Source: an uncultured Eubacteriales bacterium (GTDB taxonomy: Bacteria > Bacillota > Clostridia > Christensenellales > Pumilibacteraceae). Taken from it: a DNA stretch of 24,817 nt. The notes below the pieces were generated by a model. That model did no database searches. It was not told the DNA's origin and saw only the letters and a program-made list of their open reading frames with translations. Shown here in pieces: positions 22,375 through 24,817 of this stretch. The stretch's first letter is position 1. The number at the start of each line of letters is the position of its first letter. The stretch covers positions 1 through 24,817 of the forward strand of contig USBU01000003.1 in assembly GCA_900553005.1 (NCBI GenBank). Reading direction: 5' to 3'. A program made the translations under genes and the position numbers.

Positions 22375-22788
22375 ATGAACATAGCTCTTATAGCTCACGA
22401 CAAAAAAAAGAACGACATGATCGAGCTTGCGATAAAATTTAAGGATACCCTGTCAAAACACATGCTGTTTGCCACGGGTACGACCGGCACGCTTGTCATG
22501 GGTGAAACCGGATTGAATATAATCCGCATGAAAAGCGGACCTTTGGGCGGCGACCAGCAAATAGGCGCCATGATTGCCGCCAACGAGCTTGACCTGGTGA
22601 TTTTTTTGCGTGATCCGCTTACGGCGCAGCCGCACGAGCCCGACGTATCCGCCCTTTTAAGATTATGCGACGTGCAAAATATTCCGCTTGCAACCAACAT
22701 GGCAAGCTCTACCGTCATGCTCAACGCCATAGGCCGCGGAGAGCTTGACTGGAGAAAAAAAGTCAATCCTCTGTTTGCGGAAAAATAA
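22375..22788 (+). CDS. mgsA: Methylglyoxal synthase
   Basis: This 137-residue enzyme converts dihydroxyacetone phosphate to methylglyoxal and phosphate, a bypass that relieves sugar-phosphate stress when phosphate is low. The N-terminal IALIAHDKKK, phosphate-binding TGTTGTL, SGPLGGDQQIGA (Asp60, equivalent to catalytic Asp71 of E. coli) and RDPLTAQPHEPDV (His87 and Asp90) are all present. Length equals the Bacillus enzyme. The start at 22375 has AAGGAG about 6 nt upstream; an ATG at 22339 overlapping the GH43 stop lacks a ribosome site. It is probably cotranscribed with the GH43 gene, linking carbohydrate influx with overflow control. Confidence 0.95.
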   Translation: MNIALIAHDKKKNDMIELAIKFKDTLSKHMLFATGTTGTLVMGETGLNIIRMKSGPLGGDQQIGAMIAANELDLVIFLRDPLTAQPHEPDVSALLRLCDVQNIPLATNMASSTVMLNAIGRGELDWRKKVNPLFAEK

Positions 22789-23047
22789 CTACTTTAACCT
22801 ATTCAACCGTTTTCAGTCCGCCTGCCGGACAAAGGTTGTTGCCGACGGCAAGATTAAATATCGGCATAAGCCGCATCGACATTTAAAATGGATTTTAAAT
22901 TACGGATGTTTTTAAACGCAGTATTCAAAATAGCGCAGAAGCCTTAAAAGGACGGCAATGTAAATAACAATGCCGTATAGCAGGCCGCAAGCGTATTTCA
23001 CGGAAAGTTTCGCGTAAGTTCAGCTATATTCGCGTCAAAAAAATCCG
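22789..23047. other. Gene-free stretch downstream of mgsA
   Basis: I see no convincing gene here. The stretch carries small inverted repeats: GTCCG/CGGAC (22816-22830) enclosed by AACC/GGTT (22805-22808 with 22834-22837), a TTGCC-GAC-GGCAA hairpin just after it, and ACGGCAATG with CAATGCCGT (22952-22976, one mismatch). None is followed by a T-run on the plus strand, so the 3' end of the mgsA message is unclear. Confidence 0.5.
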
Positions 23048-23076
23048 TTCACACCGGCGGCCACTAAAAATATAAT
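23048..23076 (+). promoter_or_regulatory. Possible distal promoter of the tRNA operon
   Basis: TTCACA at 23048-23053 and TATAAT at 23071-23076 with a 17-nt spacer. It reads toward the tRNA genes, but its transcript would meet a short CGCC/GGCG hairpin and eight T residues (23082-23106) soon after starting. Confidence 0.45.
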
Positions 23077-23081
23077 GTCTA

Positions 23082-23106
23082 CGCCCGGCAAAGGCGAATT
23101 TTTTTT
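23082..23106 (+). terminator. Weak terminator-like hairpin
   Basis: CGCC (23082-23085) and GGCG (23093-23096) form a 4-bp GC stem followed within 2 nt by eight T residues (23099-23106). It could end read-through from mgsA or attenuate the distal tRNA promoter. The stem is short. Confidence 0.3.
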
Positions 23107-23125
23107 GAAAATACCGCGGAATCGT

Positions 23126-23154
23126 TTGACAAAAAAATTACGTTCTGCTATCAT
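23126..23154 (+). promoter_or_regulatory. Proximal promoter of the tRNA-Ala/tRNA-Ile operon
   Basis: TTGACA at 23126-23131 and TATCAT at 23149-23154 are 17 nt apart. Start near 23161 leaves about 20 nt before tRNA-Ala, occupied almost entirely by a perfect inverted repeat. Confidence 0.75.
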
Positions 23155-23158
23155 AATA

Positions 23159-23179
23159 AAGCTGTCGATACGACAGCTT
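23159..23179 (+). repeat. Perfect 9-bp inverted repeat in the tRNA leader
   Basis: AAGCTGTCG (23159-23167), loop ATA, CGACAGCTT (23171-23179). It ends 2 nt before the tRNA-Ala gene and begins at the predicted transcription start. It could be a 5' leader hairpin guiding processing or a protein-binding palindrome. Confidence 0.6.
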
Positions 23180-23181
23180 GT

Positions 23182-23257
23182 GGGGGTTTAGCTCAGCTGG
23201 TAGAGCACCTGCCCTGCAAGCAGGGGGTCAGCGGTTCGATCCCGCTAACCTCCACCA
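23182..23257 (+). tRNA. tRNA-Ala (anticodon TGC)
   Basis: 76 nt including an encoded CCA end. The cloverleaf folds fully: acceptor GGGGGTT/AACCTCC, D stem GCTC/GAGC, anticodon stem CCTGC/GCAGG, T stem AGCGG/CCGCT with TTCGATC loop. The third acceptor pair is G3:U70, the main alanine identity element. The anticodon TGC is at 23215-23217. The anticodon loop reads CCTGCAA, putting C at position 33 (23214) where almost all elongator tRNAs have U. The rest looks normal, so the gene is probably functional. Confidence 0.96.
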
Positions 23258-23365
23258 CAATTTTCCCTTGCGCGGAACGCCGCGCTTACTCCGATCAGAT
23301 TTTATAGGGCTTTTAGCCGCACGGTAGCTGAATCGGTTTATAAGACTAATTTATTGCCCTGTTAT

Positions 23366-23442
23366 AGGAATGTAGCTCAGCCGGTTAGAGCACCACCCTG
23401 ATAAGGTGGGGGTCGGTGGTTCGAGTCCACTCATTCCTACCA
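23366..23442 (+). tRNA. tRNA-Ile (anticodon GAT)
   Basis: 77 nt including encoded CCA. Acceptor AGGAATG/CATTCCT, anticodon stem CCACC/GGTGG with loop CTGATAA (U33 present), T stem GGTGG/CCACT with TTCGAGT loop. It follows tRNA-Ala by 108 nt; that spacer holds a GCGCGG-AACG-CCGCGC hairpin (23270-23285) and no clear promoter, so the two are probably cotranscribed. The Ala-Ile order is opposite to the usual Ile-Ala order of rRNA spacers. Confidence 0.97.
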
Positions 23443-23480
23443 AATTCCAAAATCGGCGCTTCGGTTTTGGAATTTTTATT
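23442..23480 (+). terminator. tRNA operon terminator
   Basis: An 11-bp stem (AAATTCCAAAA 23442-23452 with its complement 23465-23475), a 12-nt loop and a T-rich tail (TTTTTATTTTAT) directly after the tRNA-Ile CCA end. Confidence 0.8.
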
Positions 23481-23781
23481 TTATCCCTCTTCCGCCTTAC
23501 GCATTACCCCCCACTCCGCGTAACGATTTGATTTTATTTTTATCAATTATCCTGAACGATCGCCGCAGTTTTAATTTACAGAGCTTTTGCTTTCAAAAAT
23601 TCTTGATTGCAGCTTTGGTCTGTAAAATACCGCTTCTTCAGCTCGTCGGCCCGAAAAACCGCCGTAAAAGCGAGCGTCTGAAAAAACAATGTCTGTCAAC
23701 CGTTTGCCGGTTTTAAAAAGCTGCGCGCATTACGCTGCGACAAACACCCGACGAAATAATCTCACGGCGTCTAAATTCAGT
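23481..23781. other. Gene-free stretch before the GNAT gene
   Basis: Short open frames exist here but have no ribosome-binding site and no recognisable protein features. The only structure seen is a small AACCG-TTTGC-CGGTT hairpin with four T residues (23698-23714), too weak to call a terminator. Confidence 0.5.
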
Positions 23782-23810
23782 CTGACAAAAAGCTTTTTTG
23801 CATTTATAAC
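23782..23810 (+). promoter_or_regulatory. GNAT gene promoter
   Basis: CTGACA at 23782-23787 and TATAAC at 23805-23810 with a 17-nt spacer. Start near 23817 is only about 4 nt before the ATG at 23821, predicting an almost leaderless message. Confidence 0.55.
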
Positions 23811-23820
23811 ACAGAAATCT

Positions 23821-24339
23821 ATGAAAAATTTTACGACGGAAATATTACCGGAAAAATTCAGCGGCAGCTTTACGGTCCGACGGCTGAACAAAGCGGACGT
23901 CAAGGATATTTATTCGCTTTGCGCCTCCAATCCCGCATACTACAAACACATAAACGACGATGTTTCGACTGAAAAAATCCTGCGCGATCTCAAACGGCTG
24001 CCTTCGGGCAAGAAAAAGAGCGATAAATTTTTTGTCGGATATTTCAAAGACGAAATGCTTGTCGCAGTCCTTGACCTAATAATCGGCTGGCCGGACGAAC
24101 GCACCGCTCATATAGGGCTGTTTATGGTGCGCAAAAATTTTCAGAACATCGGCGCAGGCAGAACGATCATTAACGAGCTTTGCCGATATCTTAAGGATAA
24201 ATATCCGGTCCTGCGTCTTGGGTATGCAAAAAGCAACGAAGAAAGCAAAAAATTTTGGCTGAAAAACGGTTTTTCGGCTACCGGAGAAGAAAAAACAGTC
24301 GGCTCCTTTACCGCCGTTATAATGATAAAACAGCTTTAG
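23821..24339 (+). CDS. GNAT-family N-acetyltransferase
   Basis: This 172-residue protein carries the GNAT fold. The acetyl-CoA pyrophosphate loop is QNIGAG at 108-113 within IGLFMVRKNFQNIGAGRTI, and the later NEESKKFWLKNGF at 139-151 is the typical motif B region ending in the GF turn. The N-terminal half has FTVRRLNKADVKDIYSL, the usual first strand and helix. It acetylates an unknown amine; small molecules, peptides and protein N-termini are all possible in this family. The ATG at 23821 starts the conserved fold; the same frame extends upstream to 23689, but that part has no family resemblance and crosses the promoter. No Shine-Dalgarno site precedes the ATG. It sits alone between the tRNA operon and the MATE gene. 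Confidence 0.85.
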   Translation: MKNFTTEILPEKFSGSFTVRRLNKADVKDIYSLCASNPAYYKHINDDVSTEKILRDLKRLPSGKKKSDKFFVGYFKDEMLVAVLDLIIGWPDERTAHIGLFMVRKNFQNIGAGRTIINELCRYLKDKYPVLRLGYAKSNEESKKFWLKNGFSATGEEKTVGSFTAVIMIKQL

Positions 24340-24423
24340 CGGAATTTTTTAAAAGCCTTTGGATAAGCTTGCGTATAATCGAAACAAACCTTTTTAATTG
24401 ACGCTTAATTCTGCTTAATAATG

Positions 24424-24452
24424 TTGATTTCACCTAAGTTTTATGATATAAT
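24424..24452 (+). promoter_or_regulatory. MATE gene promoter
   Basis: TTGATT at 24424-24429 and TATAAT at 24447-24452 with a 17-nt spacer. Start near 24459 gives a ~64-nt leader with a TCGGG/CCCGA inverted repeat (24475-24479 with 24491-24495), a possible operator or leader hairpin. Confidence 0.6.
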
Positions 24453-24522
24453 TTTACACGTATAATAAGACGCGTCGGGCATTAATTTTACCCGATAATT
24501 TATTCAGGCAAGAGATACGGCA

Positions 24523-24771
24523 ATGAACAAAGAAGAAAATCTTAAAACCGCAAAAAAAATCGACCTGGCAACTGGCTCGATACCAAAGCTGCTGATACGA
24601 CTTGCTCTGCCCGCGGTTGTGGCGCAGATAATCAACATGCTTTACAATCTGATCGACCGCATTTACGTGGGAAGAATAGAACAAATCGGCACCTACGCGC
24701 TGGCGGGCCTTGGCGTATGCTTTCCCATAATACTGATAGTTACCGCCTTCAGCGCGCTCATAGGTATGGGC
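24523..24771 (+). CDS. MATE-family multidrug/cation efflux transporter, N-terminal fragment
   Basis: The first 83 residues of a MATE transporter are present before the adapter begins. The cytosolic N-terminus (about 20 residues, DLATGSIPKLLIRLALPAV) leads into the first membrane helix, followed by QIINMLYNLIDRIYVGRI, a hallmark of MATE helix 1, then the second helix GVCFPIILIVTAFSALIGMG. MATE proteins export drugs or metabolites using sodium or proton gradients. The frame continues into adapter sequence and is not real after 24771. The ribosome-binding site is weak (AGAGA about 9 nt upstream). The family is clear; the substrate is not. Confidence 0.92.
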
Positions 24772-24817
24772 CTGTCTCTTATACACATCTCCGAGCCCAC
24801 GAGACGGAGCTACATCT
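24772..24817 (-). other. Illumina Nextera i7 adapter (artificial sequence)
   Basis: The reverse complement of the other contig end: Tn5 mosaic end (24772-24790, CTGTCTCTTATACACATCT), then CCGAGCCCACGAGAC, the index GGAGCTAC (24806-24813) and ATCT of the P7 side. This is what a Read 1 that runs through a short insert would contain. It is not genomic. Confidence 0.98.

Noticed and set aside
23182..23442. Part of an rRNA operon spacer
   Set aside because: The tRNAs are in Ala-Ile order, have their own promoter and terminator, and no 16S or 23S sequence flanks them.
23528..23716. Small open frame (62 codons) between the tRNAs and the GNAT gene
   Set aside because: No ribosome-binding site, no recognisable composition or motif, and an AT-rich intergenic setting.
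1..24817. Terminal inverted repeats suggesting a 24.8-kb transposon
   Set aside because: The repeats contain the Tn5 mosaic end but continue into Illumina index and P7 sequence; there is no transposase gene. They are library adapters.

Overview
The window is a contig-like piece of a Firmicutes (Clostridia-type) chromosome. The pointers are a BofA-family protein, formate-tetrahydrofolate ligase, RecD2, a YacL-like membrane protein, a short archaeal/eukaryotic-type ProRS and consensus TTGACA-N17-TATAAT promoters with strong Shine-Dalgarno sites. Enzymes for plant or host glycans (GH43, beta-helix protein, SASA esterase, PIG-L deacetylase, ROK kinase), none with a signal peptide, suggest a gut or rumen saccharolytic anaerobe. 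Both ends (1-48 and 24772-24817) are not genomic: they are Illumina Nextera i7 adapter with the same index, so the two terminal genes are cut artificially.

Layout. (1) 49-3287: a PIG-L deacetylase and a ROK-type kinase on the minus strand, divergent from an AraC-family regulator on the plus strand; a likely sugar-utilisation module. (2) 3381-7559, plus strand: leuS, a SASA-type acetylesterase 12 nt behind it, then a nucleoside hydrolase, closed by a strong bidirectional terminator (7575-7608). (3) 7638-17900, minus strand: metK, recD2, YacL-like protein, small unknown protein, fhs, glnS, HAD phosphatase and alaS. They are tightly packed with several start/stop overlaps, are driven by a promoter at 18006-18034 and a second internal promoter at 13689-13717, and end at the same terminator. 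(4) 18254-20023, plus strand: a bofA-like gene and proS, each with its own promoter. (5) 20147-22788, plus strand: beta-helix protein, GH43 glycosidase and methylglyoxal synthase. (6) 23182-23442: tRNA-Ala(UGC) and tRNA-Ile(GAU), then a terminator. (7) 23821-24771: a GNAT acetyltransferase and the start of a MATE transporter.

How the genes fit together. The core is a translation and one-carbon neighbourhood: four aminoacyl-tRNA synthetases (Leu, Ala, Gln, Pro), two tRNAs, SAM synthetase and the enzyme that makes 10-formyl-THF. Carbohydrate enzymes flank it. The most notable points are a reduced 596-residue AlaRS (no C-Ala domain, no beta-barrel linker, editing core kept) in the same window as a tRNA-Ala(UGC) with the G3:U70 identity pair but C at position 33; a YacL-like protein whose PIN-like domain has lost its acidic residues; a long structured metK leader; promoters placed so close to start codons that mRNAs should be leaderless or nearly so; and a perfect palindrome at the start site of the GH43 promoter. 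I saw no CRISPR array, insertion sequence, prophage or rRNA, and no clear new defence or mobile system.
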